From the NCBI RefSeq assembly GCF_009730915.1, contig NC_052489.1, positions 27,335,916 through 27,399,915 of the forward strand: a DNA stretch of 64,000 nt, given 5' to 3'. Position 1 is the first letter of the stretch. Every line of letters begins with the position of its first letter. The position numbers and the translations under genes were made by a program. Origin of the DNA: Dioscorea cayenensis subsp. rotundata (taxonomy: Eukaryota > Streptophyta > Magnoliopsida > Dioscoreales > Dioscoreaceae). Below the pieces are notes generated by a model. The model saw only the letters and a program-made list of their open reading frames with translations. It did no database searches and was not told where the DNA came from. Below, one piece after another: positions 15,610 through 26,555 of this stretch.

Positions 15610-15729
15610 CGAAAGACCTAAAACCCTACTCCCTCCGCAAACAAAGCAAAGATCGAAGAAACCCCAAGCCACCAAAGAACGAGATCGAAAGAAACCCTAA
15701 ACGAGATCCCAGAAAGTTTGTGGCGTGAA

Positions 15730-15820
15730 AGCCATCAGACTAAATAAAACTTAGCGAAGGGCCTTCTCGCACAATAATTCGCACCAAGAACCAAATCAAA
15801 TGATGATGAAATATAAAGAC

Positions 15821-15861
<41 letters not shown>

Positions 15862-16409
15862 CTTTTGTATAAAAAGTTTGGTTGAAAATAAAAAAAAAAA
15901 TATTAATTTTATTTATTTATTTTTGTTTTTTTATGATATTTTATGTGGGAATGGTACTCCCTCAACTCCATGGATATGATTGATCAATCAAATTATATTA
16001 TATATACCTATATATATATATATATATATGTATGTAATATATTTTTATTTTATTTTAAATATATTAGTTAAAATTTTTATTTATTTCAATAAAAATAGTT
16101 TACCCACTGATTTTTTTTAATACCTTGGACACTAATCAGGTTCTCAAAAGCGATAGACATTTATAATAATTTTTTTTTACAAATTTTATATTTTAAAATT
16201 ATTTATTTTAGTAATTCAAATCTCTACACTTGATCAAAACTTTCTAGTATGAAAAAATAATTCCACCTGCTTAAAATAATTTTAATATAAAAATAACTTT
16301 TATTCGAAAATCAAGCATTAAAATACTTCTCTATTAAATAAACATTTAAAGATTTTTATCAAGGTAAAAAATTATTAAAATATAAAAAATTATAAATTTA
16401 TTATATATA
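15730..16409. other. AT-rich spacer upstream of PAT1
   Basis: It contains the PAT1 promoter (about 15680-15800) and then very AT-rich DNA with a (TA)n run at 15824-15860 and a shorter one near 16011-16030. No gene is visible. Confidence 0.5.
15824..15860. repeat. (TA)n microsatellite
   Basis: About 18 TA units lie in the PAT1 upstream spacer. It is a likely hypervariable locus and possible cruciform. Confidence 0.95.
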
Positions 16410-16628
16410 CTCATCCGTTTTTTTTACTTGTTATGTTTTAGATCTCGTCTTTGTTCCTTTTTATTTGTCACGTCAGAAATTTTATACAGCATTAAATAAA
16501 TCATAATCAACTAAACATTAAATAATGAAATTTTTTATAAAATATAAGTAACCAACTAACTTTAATCAATTTTTTTTAATCAGTGTGAATTAGATAGGTA
16601 TGACATATAAAAAAGAACAAATAGAGTA
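16408..16628. mobile_element. Stowaway-type MITE (Tc1/mariner family)
   Basis: The left end (TACTCATCCGTTTTTTTTAC) and the reverse complement of the right end (TACTCTATTTGTTCTTTTTT) match as terminal inverted repeats. They are close to the plant Stowaway consensus CTCCCTCCGTT with the usual TTACTTGTYATG-like continuation. TA target-site dinucleotides flank both ends. At about 220 bp and AT-rich, it has no coding capacity. The degenerate TIRs suggest an old insertion. Confidence 0.65.
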
Positions 16629-19141
16629 TATATATATGTATATATATGAGGTCACGTCTTCCGAAAAAATCCAATGATTTCCACATAAATCATTAAATAT
16701 TTAAATCAACGTTTAATAACTCTACTATCCGTTCTTTATAAACCTCAATACTACCTATTATCTCTCATATTTTTTCATCTCTACAAATAATCACAAATGA
16801 CATATAATGTTATATATGTATATTGAATATAAAAGAAAAAAAGTTATCATTAATAATTTATATTTTTTAATCAAATAAAAGAAGAAATGGATAATAAATT
16901 GTTAATATTAATGTAAATACTTGGAGACAAGCAAATCTATTAATTAATAGATTGCTAGATATCTTTATATTATTTATGTTGCTTGCAAGGCTGAAGCACA
17001 TGCGAGTGCATTGACTCAGAACGGTCAAGAGATTGTTATTTTAAAATGATTTTATATGGAGAAAATTGCCATTAATAATCTCTCCAGAATTAGTTTGGTA
17101 TCCAAAAAAGACTAAAAAGTAAGTCGAAATTTTTTTTTTCTTCTTTTTTTTCTTATATTTTTCCATGAAAAGTATGGATTTGCATTTGATGTACAAATTT
17201 AGGTAAGAGCGTTGGCCTGCGCTGACCTAGACGTTTACTTGGAAAAATTGCATAAAAATAAATAAATAAAATAAAATAAAACACTGTTTTTTTATTTATT
17301 TATTTATTTATTTAATGCTTTCATATGGATGAAAAAGATGGATGGTGTATTTCTTATTTTTCTATGAGTACCATTGACATTTTATTTTAATTCTATTTTA
17401 TAATAATTGTGAATTAATTAGATTGTCCTTCGGATGAAGGCAAGTGAAAAACAGGAAGGAAAAATTAATTAAATAGTAATTAAAAAAATTGATGCACATG
17501 CTTGGCCTTGGCATTCATGCAATTAAAAGCACAGTGTTGTCCTGTCTGCATGGCAAGGTCGGCACGTTATTCATACAAAAACTGACCCACTTTCATTTAA
17601 TTCTTCTTCTTGTTATTCTTATTACTAATATTGTTATTATTATTAATATTATTATTATTGTTTTTGTTGTTATTATTTATTAAATGAGAATTAATTAATT
17701 GATTTTTCAACAGCATTCACAATCAAATGCCAAAATGAGGTATATTGAGAAACACATGGTTTGGTAGAACGAATTTGTTTTATTTTATTTTATTTTATTT
17801 TTATTTTTTTATGTTGCAAAAATAATAATAAAAAAAAAAGGCCGACAGAGATAATGAAAAAGCATGATCTGATCTTAAGAAACAGTAAACATTAATCAAG
17901 AATACCACCCCAAGAATAATTAGATAGTGACAAGAAACAACCAGGTGGGTCCATTTGAATGGATTGAATTGGAAACCAACCTGACTTGATTGGACCCTAT
18001 TGCCCTCACACCCAAAATTGGACTTCAAGTGATCATCATCACCTTCTTCTAACACCTACTTAAATAAACACTAAAATTGATTCTTAGTTGGCTTTAAAAA
18101 GAACAATATTCTCCATTAATACTTTTTTTTTTTTTTAATAGTCTTCGTTTCTCAAGAATCTCAAAGTCTAGTTCTAGCAAAATAGAGATTCAAACTCAAA
18201 ACCTCTTCCATTAATTTTTTAACACAAGAATATATATACACATAATATAAAAATTTGACTCAATTAATACTAATATTTTTTAAAATTTAAAATATATTAT
18301 TATTAAGAAATTTTAAAATAAATTATTAAATTAATTAGGGGAACAATGTTTATATCCAACCAAACGTTTAATTTATAAACTCATTTTTTTTTACAAACCG
18401 GATAAATAACATCAAAAGTGTGCACATGCAATTCATTAATATCTTAACCCATCAATATTTTCACCTGTGTGAGTTAAGATTTAATACTACCTTCTCAATA
18501 ATGATATTTAATGACGCCATAAAATATCTTATACAAAGGGCCTATCGCAATAAACTAAAAAGCCGTTGACATATACTCTAATTCATGTTCACTCTTACGT
18601 CAGATAATCCAGGCTTATAAACAGTAAACTCAAATGTATGTACAGAGAAATTGAAAAAAATCAATCATGGGTCAATAAAGAATTAAAATGAAAAACATAG
18701 TTTCATGGTGCCTATGTTACTTTAACCAGATGAGGATGGAGCCAAAAAAGAGTAGGAGCGCATCAAGTGACTCTTGGTTCACAACTTTAGCTTTTTCTCT
18801 AGCTTTATTGCTAGTAAAGTTAGGGCAGATAGAGTGGGAGATGGGGCCTAAAAGGAGACATGTGGTACTTTGGGCTCATAAAGTACTCTTAAAAACGAAG
18901 CTTAAGGACCACATGACAAATTAGACCTTCTCTCTTAAGCTATTGAAGATGCATCATGGGAATAACAGAAGATGTCCCCATACATGCTCAAACTCTATCC
19001 TTGGACATCAAACTATAGCCAATCAAACACTGTCATATATGCAAGGAATCATGAGCATGTTTTACTTTTATTTCTGTAATATTTCTGAACATAAAAGTTA
19101 TATAATAATAATAATAATATTGTCAAGAATGGAAATTATTT
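16629..19141. other. AT-rich spacer, no gene supported
   Basis: It holds simple repeats: (TTTA)n near 17283-17313, (ATT)n near 17625-17680 and (TTTTA)n near 17778-17810. The chance frames at 17489-17683, 17801-18055, 18688-18924 and 18943-19149 lack family signatures. The right end is presumably the 3' UTR of the PPR gene. Confidence 0.5.
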
Positions 19142-22100
19142 CTAAGTAATGCATGTTTGTGATTGTGGAGTATGTGAAAGAGTTTGATGTTCTACATATG
19201 TTGCAGAAGAAAGAAATTCCCGGCAAGCATTCAAGAGATTTTGATGAACAGGGTGTGGCTGATTAGTAGTTGCAAGAAAGTTATTCAACTCATGTTCTAA
19301 CCTGATTACCGTGTTTTTCTTGATGCGGTTTGCATTGATTTGTAGTAGGCTTAACCAAGACTTTTGGGAGAATGTGTTGTCGATCTCTGTCACTGCGATG
19401 CAGGAGATGGCAGCTGTGAATTCACCGTCACGCAATTTCATGCAGAACCTTTCCTTGATGATCGGAGGTGGTGGTACTCGCCCCGAACGAACCAGGTGAT
19501 CCCATGTTATCTCTAGGACCTGTGTCTGCACGGAATGAACACCTGAAATTATTGACAGTTTGATGATATCTATCTTTCATGGTCAGATATCATTCCATCA
19601 ATATCAACCACAAAAAACAACAGAAAAGATCAATGGCACAATTAGCAATTTATTGTTGATGATGATAAAATAGACACAAGGTTAGAAATTGAAGTATAAG
19701 ATATGTAAGATATCAGAAATGAAGTCGTAGCAGTACCTTCCCTTCTCTAAATGCATCTAGCACTAAGCGTAGGTGCCTCTTCTTGTCGAAGTAAAAGCCA
19801 TGATGCAACATTTGCATGTAGGTATTTGCAGAATCATCCCATTGTTTTGCCTCAGCAAATGCTTCTATCATTGTGTTGAATGTAAATTTATCAGGAACGG
19901 CAGCCAGTCTTGAATCTGCTTTACTACTTATTTGATGGCTCAAGTCTAGCATTTTCTTGAATAAAGCTTTTGCTTCTTCTAGCATTCCATGTTCTATATA
20001 TGATTTCAACATGATGTTAAATGTCACCGTATTTGGTGAACAGAAATTCTGCATTTGTTTAAAGATGTATGTTCCAGTCTCCATGTTTCCGGAGTCCAGG
20101 CAAGCTTGAATCAATCCGGTGTATGTTACAACCAGTGGCTTTTTTGCAACTTTGCATATTTTGTCAATCTGCGGTTTTTTGAAACAATTACTTTTCAGGT
20201 AGAGAACTTCACTTTTTCAAATGATCCATAATTTTGAAAGGGTTTTGTTTCAGTCAATCTAAAGGCGCTGCACATAGTGAATAGTATATAAATTGAACCA
20301 TTTTGGTAGAACCCCACAGACAATGAATGCATATTGAACTAAGCTGGGGATTTAGTTTTTTTTAAAACAAACCTGAAGCAGAGCTTCGTCGCATCTTCCT
20401 GCACTGCAGAGACAACGAGCAAGGTCATAATAAAGGCTAGCTGTACCAACTATCCCACGATTTTCCATGTCCTGTACTGCTAACACAGCTTCGTCTATTT
20501 TCCCTTCCCTCCATAAAGTATTCACCAGAACTAAAACAGAAAATGGGTCATTAGCAATTGAAAGAGGTATATAAAAGCGTGACGTGACATGAACATTCAA
20601 CTGATACCTTTGTAATTTAAAGCGCTAGGGATAGAGTTCTTCTCCACTTTCCGGAAAAACTCATGCACCAAGTTATACTTACCACAGGCAAGCATCACCT
20701 GTTGAAGGAGTGACCACGTGTTAATATCATTCAATGAGGTAATTCATCAAAAGAAGCAGCTTATTGAAGATAAAATAAGCAAAAGTAACCATCAGCTAAA
20801 TATTATTAATCAGCATGTACAAACCTTGCTAGAGAGGAAATAAGATAAAAAATAAATAATAATAATAATTATTATTATTATTATTATTATTATAAAAAAA
20901 AAGTATTGTGAAGCTCAAGTACTATATAGGTATCTCAGAACTTAAAATTCATCTCAGGTTATAGTACTGGTTTTCCTCAGCTTTGTATTGAGAATTAATG
21001 GCAAACAAGTCTCTTACACCTTATCTCCACATGATCAAAAGCAACAGCAGGAGATCCAGACCATCATTTTGCATTTTCAAGTAATACTTCAACACAACTT
21101 GAATAACTTGATCAACAATGCAGTTCGTAGAAAGAGAGAAGTCAGCTATTTAGATGTACCTCCATAACAAGACCATATGTAGTATTTGAAGGCTTTAAGT
21201 GCCGTATTTTTAATTGCTGCAACACCCAGAATGCTCCTTCCCACTGCTTTTGCTGAACACAGGCATTCAAAACCTAAATCACCGAAAAATTTATGATAAA
21301 AAAATCAGCAAAGCCCACTAGCTTATTTACTGAAACAAGAACACATTCCCTAAGCTGCTTCGAAAGAGCAAAACTACATTTAATCAACACCCAAATTGCT
21401 TACGGCATTGTATATCACAAGGTCTGGTTCCAACCGTGGATCCCACTTCTGGAGAGGACCCAAGTTAAACTTCTTTTTTGGCAGTGTTCGCATGCAGTCA
21501 ATAACATCAAATAGTTCTTTCATGAGACCTGCTTGCCCGAGAGTCACAGCAATACAACGATATGCCGCCAGGTCAGGATAAGATGATAATTCTTGCTGCA
21601 AATAATTAAATTTTGACTAATTTACATGTTCTTTGATCAGAACCAGCAGTAAAATATTAAATATGAGATGAAATGTAGATTAAATTTATTACACGCATAG
21701 TGTTAAAAACATTCAGGGCCTCAATCGGTCGCCTTGCCTTCCCAAGAACATCAAGTACGCTAGTGTAGATATACCTACATATCAAAGACAAATCCAAGCA
21801 AAGGCACAGATAAATATCGATCCAGGTTATAGTGTTCATAATCAGACATGAAAATTTGACCTTCATAAGAGAAAGATTTGTATCTCAGAGGGGATAATGG
21901 ATTTCTTTCCATGGATATGAAGAAAGATAGCATGCTATCAGGAAACGTTTATATTCATACACTACAATGTTTACCTTGCACTACCAGTTTTCTTATACAA
22001 AAGTAATTTGTGAAATATATACCTGCTTTTATAGGATTTGAACCGCTCGCGTGATTGAAGCCACTCAACCACTTGCAAAACACGCTTCCAGTTCCCTAGC

Positions 22101-23679
22101 GTACCCAATATCTGGACTAACCTCAAAATAGAGTGATCCGTAAATTTAATTTTTGCACTGTGAATCATCTTGGAGAACTGCCACTCAGGCATATTAACAT
22201 TTGTGGCATTCAACCTTCAAGAGTAAATATCATAAAGTCAGATCCTGAATAAAGTCAACATCCAGTCATTTTGACTAATGCCATTTTTTAATGTTAGCTG
22301 CAACAATGCTCACAAGAAAGCAGGCAAGTTGCCGGAATAAAAGTTGACTTTAATTTAGCATGAAATTTGGTCTATGATCAATTGTTAAACTCTGGGATGT
22401 CAAATGGGTGTGCGTTGATATATTAATAATACGCTTTGCCAAACTAGCCACAAGAAAATATAACAATCACTCGGTAAATTGATTACACAAACATTTTTCT
22501 TTCTTTGGCAACAATATCTTGCGCCAATAAATCTCTCTCCGAAGATTATGTCAACATGATTCCCAAATAATTTCACAACACAAGCAAAACAAAATTACAG
22601 TAATCATTCACACGCAAGGCATATGCACAAGAACAAATTTTACTCTAGAATTCGAAAACATACCACTTTGCCAGCTTTTCGATTTTCTCTTCCAGTTCCA
22701 TTCTCAAAACCCGTGGTCTGTTGTTAACATCAGTGAATACCTCAAAGGTCTTGAAAGCAGCTCTGTCCTCAAAATCATCATCATTAATACTCCTCCGAGC
22801 AAGCATACGCGATCGTGGACCATCTTTACCTGATCTTGGAGAAACACCAGCAGCTTTAGACACAATTTTCTCCACTTCAGTTGCATAACCATTCACAGTA
22901 TTAGCCACAAGTTCCTCTGACTTCCTCATGACCTTCTTTCCCTTAGAAACCTTTCCTTTTACTGAATTTGTAGTATTTTCTAATTGAACTCTCCTTCCAC
23001 TTTCATTGTTCAAATGTTCTACTCCAAATTTACCATCTGTTTCCACTCCTCTTGAATCAAAAGAATTCCCACCTCTTACAACTTTGTTGAATTTCACGTC
23101 TCGGCAATTCTTTCTATCCTCAAAACGAGATTTTTTCACAAGTTCTGTCCCACAACCCAACTGAGAATTCCTTCTTTCCCTGAAATCATCATCATTCCTT
23201 TTCATGCTCCTCTTCTCCAAGATCCCTTCCACTAAACCCCATCCACCACTACTTCTTCCACCATTACCATCATTCTTCTTCCTCTCTGAAACCTTCAAGT
23301 CCTTCACTTTGCCGTATCTCTTCGCTGGTCTCCTTCCTGGCCGATACCCATCAACACCTCCACTCCCACTATTACTCCTATCAGTCTTCACAGATTCCAT
23401 GACTTTCACATAATCATCAAACGTAGGACTAAACTTGAGCTCCTTCCCAAGAAACTCCATCGCACTAGGCCGAGCTTCAAGCTCCCCATTTGCCAAAGCG
23501 CCAGCAACCCTAAATCTAGCGTTTCTAACATCAAAATCCCATCTTTTTCTAACTACAAACGAATTGAAACTGATACAAGACAAGGGTTTTGAGGAATTCC
23601 AATACCACCGCGCCGGCGCCGGCGCCGGCAGGAAGACTCCATTGTTCCAACCAAGAGCATTCATTTGCAAACTAGCCAT
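19142..23679 (-). CDS. Long plastid PPR protein (EMB2279/At1g30610-like)
   Basis: It is a P-class pentatricopeptide repeat protein, a sequence-specific organellar RNA binder. The Arabidopsis counterpart (from memory, At1g30610) is needed for embryo development. Nine exons join in phase: 22664-23679, 22023-22214, 21693-21774, 21404-21595, 21160-21273, 20608-20698, 20373-20530, 19737-20168, 19142-19525, giving about 886 residues. The first 60 residues look like a transit peptide. A long basic, poorly conserved linker follows, then the conserved block DRAAFKTFEVFTDVNNRPRV at about 310-330. PPR motifs run from about 340 onwards (RFKSYKSRYIYTSVLDVLGK, KARRPIEALNVF, KWDPRLEPDLVIYNAVLNAC, PNTVTFNIMLKSYIEHGMLE). 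The start at 23679 (MASLQMNALG) is the first ATG. The last intron has tandem acceptors 6 bp apart (after 19526 or after 19520). The upstream one keeps family length. No damage is seen. Confidence 0.92.
20851..20893. repeat. Palindromic (AAT)n(ATT)n in PPR intron
   Basis: A run of AAT units turns directly into ATT units, making a perfect self-complementary stretch inside an intron of the long PPR gene. Confidence 0.9.
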
Positions 23680-23731
23680 CACTTCAGCTCAAGACTCATT
23701 TTCGGTTTCTTCCAAATAGAAGATATTTCTC

Positions 23732-23762
<31 letters not shown>

Positions 23763-23881
23763 TTATATAAAAAAATATATTTTTTTTTAAAAAAAAATCA
23801 GTTATATTAGCATTAAATAAACAAAACTTTGAAAACAGTTTCATTAACCTACATTATAAAGAGAAGAGAACCAAGGGATCC
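23680..23881. promoter_or_regulatory. Shared bidirectional promoter, about 200 bp
   Basis: Only 202 bp separate the start codon of the minus-strand PPR gene from that of the plus-strand DUF247 gene. The interval holds a (TA)n run (about 23740-23762) and an A/T-rich block. A TATAAA at 23855-23860 points rightwards but lies only 22 bp before the DUF247 ATG. Either the DUF247 leader is almost absent, initiation uses a different element, or the second in-frame ATG (23891) is used. Confidence 0.6.
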
Positions 23882-25410
23882 ATGGCATCCATGGCTTCAA
23901 GCTCCAACCTTCTCTCCGACGAGCTCAAATGGGTCATGCATATCCGTCGAGCTCTAGAAGAAGAGCTCGAAGATGCTGACGACCTTCCCATCTCCATCTC
24001 CGGCGTGCCTAAGCCATTGCTCTGCAGCAAGCCTCAGTGCTATGTTCCACAATCCATAGCTCTTGGTCCTTATCACCATTGTCGTTGTGATCTCCATGAA
24101 ATGGAGAGATTCAAGATCTCAGCTGCCAAACGATCCCAGCAATGGATTCCGGGCTTCAAGTTTCAAAACCTCGTTGATCTCTTTGCCAAGCTTGAATACC
24201 CAATCCGTGCACACTATCATAGGTATCTGGATTTCAATGGAGATACTTTAGCTTGGATGATGGCCATTGATGCCTCGTTCTTGCTTGAGTTCCTCCAAGA
24301 TGAGACCTTGCATCACTCTGTGCGCCATCTAATGCTTCGTGATGTAGTGATGCTAGAGAACCAGATTCCATTGTTCCTCTTGAGAAGGATGTTGGAAATT
24401 AGGTGTTCATCTTCTGGGATTGCAGATCAAGTCTTAGGCTCAATGTTGCTTGGATTCTTGAAGGAGATATGTCCATTTGAGGTGGTGAAGATCAATGCTT
24501 TGCAGCATTCTCACTTACTGGAAGTCATTTACTACTCTGTTGTACCAAGAACGAAAGATTCAATTTTTGACAAAATTAACGAAGATGATGAGAAGGAAAA
24601 GCAGGGAATTCATGAGAATTGTGGCAAATTAAACTCATTCATCTGCATTCTCATAGATTTTCTTACAAGCAGAGTGTCAGCTCTTGCCATTATAGTATTT
24701 AAATTCTTGGTGAAGATACCATGGAACATAGTCACAAAGTTTCCAATGTTCATGATCATCAAACAACCATTAGAGAACCTATTTTCCTCTCAAATGGAAC
24801 ACCAGAGCTCCAAGGACAATGAAGCGAGCAAAGACTCACCACCACTAGTGGAAGAAATTGCCATTCCTTCAGTCGCAGAGCTCATCGGAATTGGAATTGC
24901 TTTCGTCCCAGTAGACGGAGATTTATCAGTCATTAGCTTTGATGCAAACAAGGCGAAACTCCACCTACCTGTAATCAACCTTGACATGAACTCAGAGGTT
25001 GTTTTAAGGAACTTAGTTGCATATGAGGGGACAATCATACAAGGACCAATGTTGCTCACTAGGTACATTGAATTCATGAATGGAATCATAGACACAGAAG
25101 AGGATGCAAGGATTTTGAGAGAGAACAAGATTGTGTTCAATAGGATGAAGAGTGATAGTGAAGTAGCTGAGCTTTGGAATGGAATGAGTATGTCAGTGAG
25201 GCTTTGACAAAGGTTGCAGAACTTGACAAAGTCATAGAGGAAGTCAACAAGTATTACAACAATACATTGAAAGTGAGAATGAGTAGGTTGATCAATAAAT
25301 GCTTGCTCTGTTCATGGCTTCCTTTTGTTTGTATTGTTTCTCTGCTGGTTTTAATCATTGTTAGCTTGCAAGCTTCATGCGTTCCTTCTTCTCATTCAGG
25401 AAAACAATAA
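23882..25410 (+). CDS. DUF247 / UPF0481 protein, C-terminus frameshifted
   Basis: It is a plant-specific DUF247 protein similar to At3g02645-type UPF0481 members. The biochemical role of most is unknown, though DUF247 genes act in grass self-incompatibility. It is a single exon. The main frame runs 23882-25207 (441 residues). It has the conserved N-terminal LPISISGVPKPL, the CYVPQSIALGPYHH motif, the central MAIDASFLLEFLQ and VMLENQIPLFLLRRMLE, and the C-terminal VAELWNGMSMSVRL. A stop at 25205-25207 cuts it there. The family's usual continuation (LTKVAELDKVIEEVNKYYNN and then the hydrophobic helix LPFVCIVSLLVLIIVSLQAS) is present in another frame up to 25410. The difference is a net loss of one base (or gain of two) near 25200 at a CTTTG run. 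If real, the protein loses its membrane anchor. A sequencing error is the main alternative. Confidence 0.85.
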
Positions 25411-25997
25411 TGAACTTGTTTTGATTGAAAACATACAATTAAAAGAATAAAAACAATGTTCTTTAAGCTGTGATAAAGTTATATAATTAGTTGCACATGT
25501 TCCCGGTTTTAGTTGTTTCAAATTTCAAACTTCTAAAAAAAAACTTTTTCTAGAAAAGGCAAGTCTGGTTGCTGTTTTCCAATCTTGGCCGTTCTGTGAG
25601 TCTCGAGATTCGAGTTTGGCAATGACGAGGCTTTTCCGACGGTCAGGATGTCAGGGATAGGCTTCATGCTGTTTCCTTCAAAACAGCGTGATTTGGACAC
25701 ACTTGCGCATTCCCCAGTTCCCATGCTCTCGAACCCGGAGCTCCAATGTCTTGAAATCTGCTCGGGTAGATGAAAAAACCTAACGAAATCCGGAGAAAAA
25801 AAGATTTCGGCAATGATACGGTTCGTTTTCTTCCTTGTTTTGTTTGAAAAGTTGTTTTCTTTGGCCTGATTTCATCTTCCTATGGCTTTGAATGTCAGAA
25901 AGATTCCATTTCTTTTTGGTGTTTTTTCACTATTAACACTAAGGTTTTCAGTGAACTTTGCTTTTTCTTTTGTTTTTCTCTTGTGTTTGTGTTTGCC

Positions 25998-26035
<38 letters not shown>

Positions 26036-26555
26036 GATGTTTTGGAGCAGTAGAGATGAAGTATTAGTGTTCTTGATGAGTTCCCATACTTGAGCTCCAA
26101 TCACACTATTTCTCTGCATTTTCTTGTTTTCAGATTTCACAATGTCATATGTTTGGTTTGGTTGGATGTTTTTCTTGAGGCATTTGAAATTTCCAAGCAT
26201 AAAGTTTTGATCTTGTCATACTGATAGTTGTTTCTTGTTTTGTTGTTTTGACTGCATTAACTATTATGTTGTAGTTGTTAAAGTTTGCATTTTGTTCAGT
26301 AATTTTTTTGCTGCTTATTTCTGCATCATTTCAGATTATTTGAGCTTCTGGGAGAATAAACCTGGTTGGTGAACAAGTGATCATAGAGAACTAAGAAAGT
26401 GGTATGTTGCCCAAATGGATGAACTCTCATTATCTGCTTTTTATTCAACTGATCTTTGTCAATTAGTTTGATTATTTGCTTGTAAGAATATGGTTTTTAT
26501 TTTGTTACAACTTGTTTATGTTTAGGATTAGTTTGGTGACTATACTAGTTCCACA
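25411..26555 (+). promoter_or_regulatory. Promoter and 5' leader region of CHUP1-like gene
   Basis: No separate gene is supported. The GC-richer stretch at about 25550-25800 looks like a 5' UTR exon. The T-rich stretch after it, with a (GT)17 run at 26001-26034 and several AG acceptors (for example near 26396 and 26525), looks like a leader intron before the ATG at 26556. A 63-codon minus-strand frame at 25533-25724 is probably chance. Confidence 0.4.
26001..26034. repeat. (GT)17 microsatellite
   Basis: A perfect dinucleotide run lies in the presumed leader intron of the CHUP1-like gene. Confidence 0.95.

Noticed and set aside
15244-15675. 143-codon minus-strand frame around the PAT1 start
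   Set aside because: Only the part beginning at 15609 and ending at the donor at 15534 is coding. The rest is leader and intron 1.
18140-18220. B-box-like GAGTTTGAATCTC on the minus strand
   Set aside because: No A box at a suitable distance, so neither a tRNA nor a SINE is supported.
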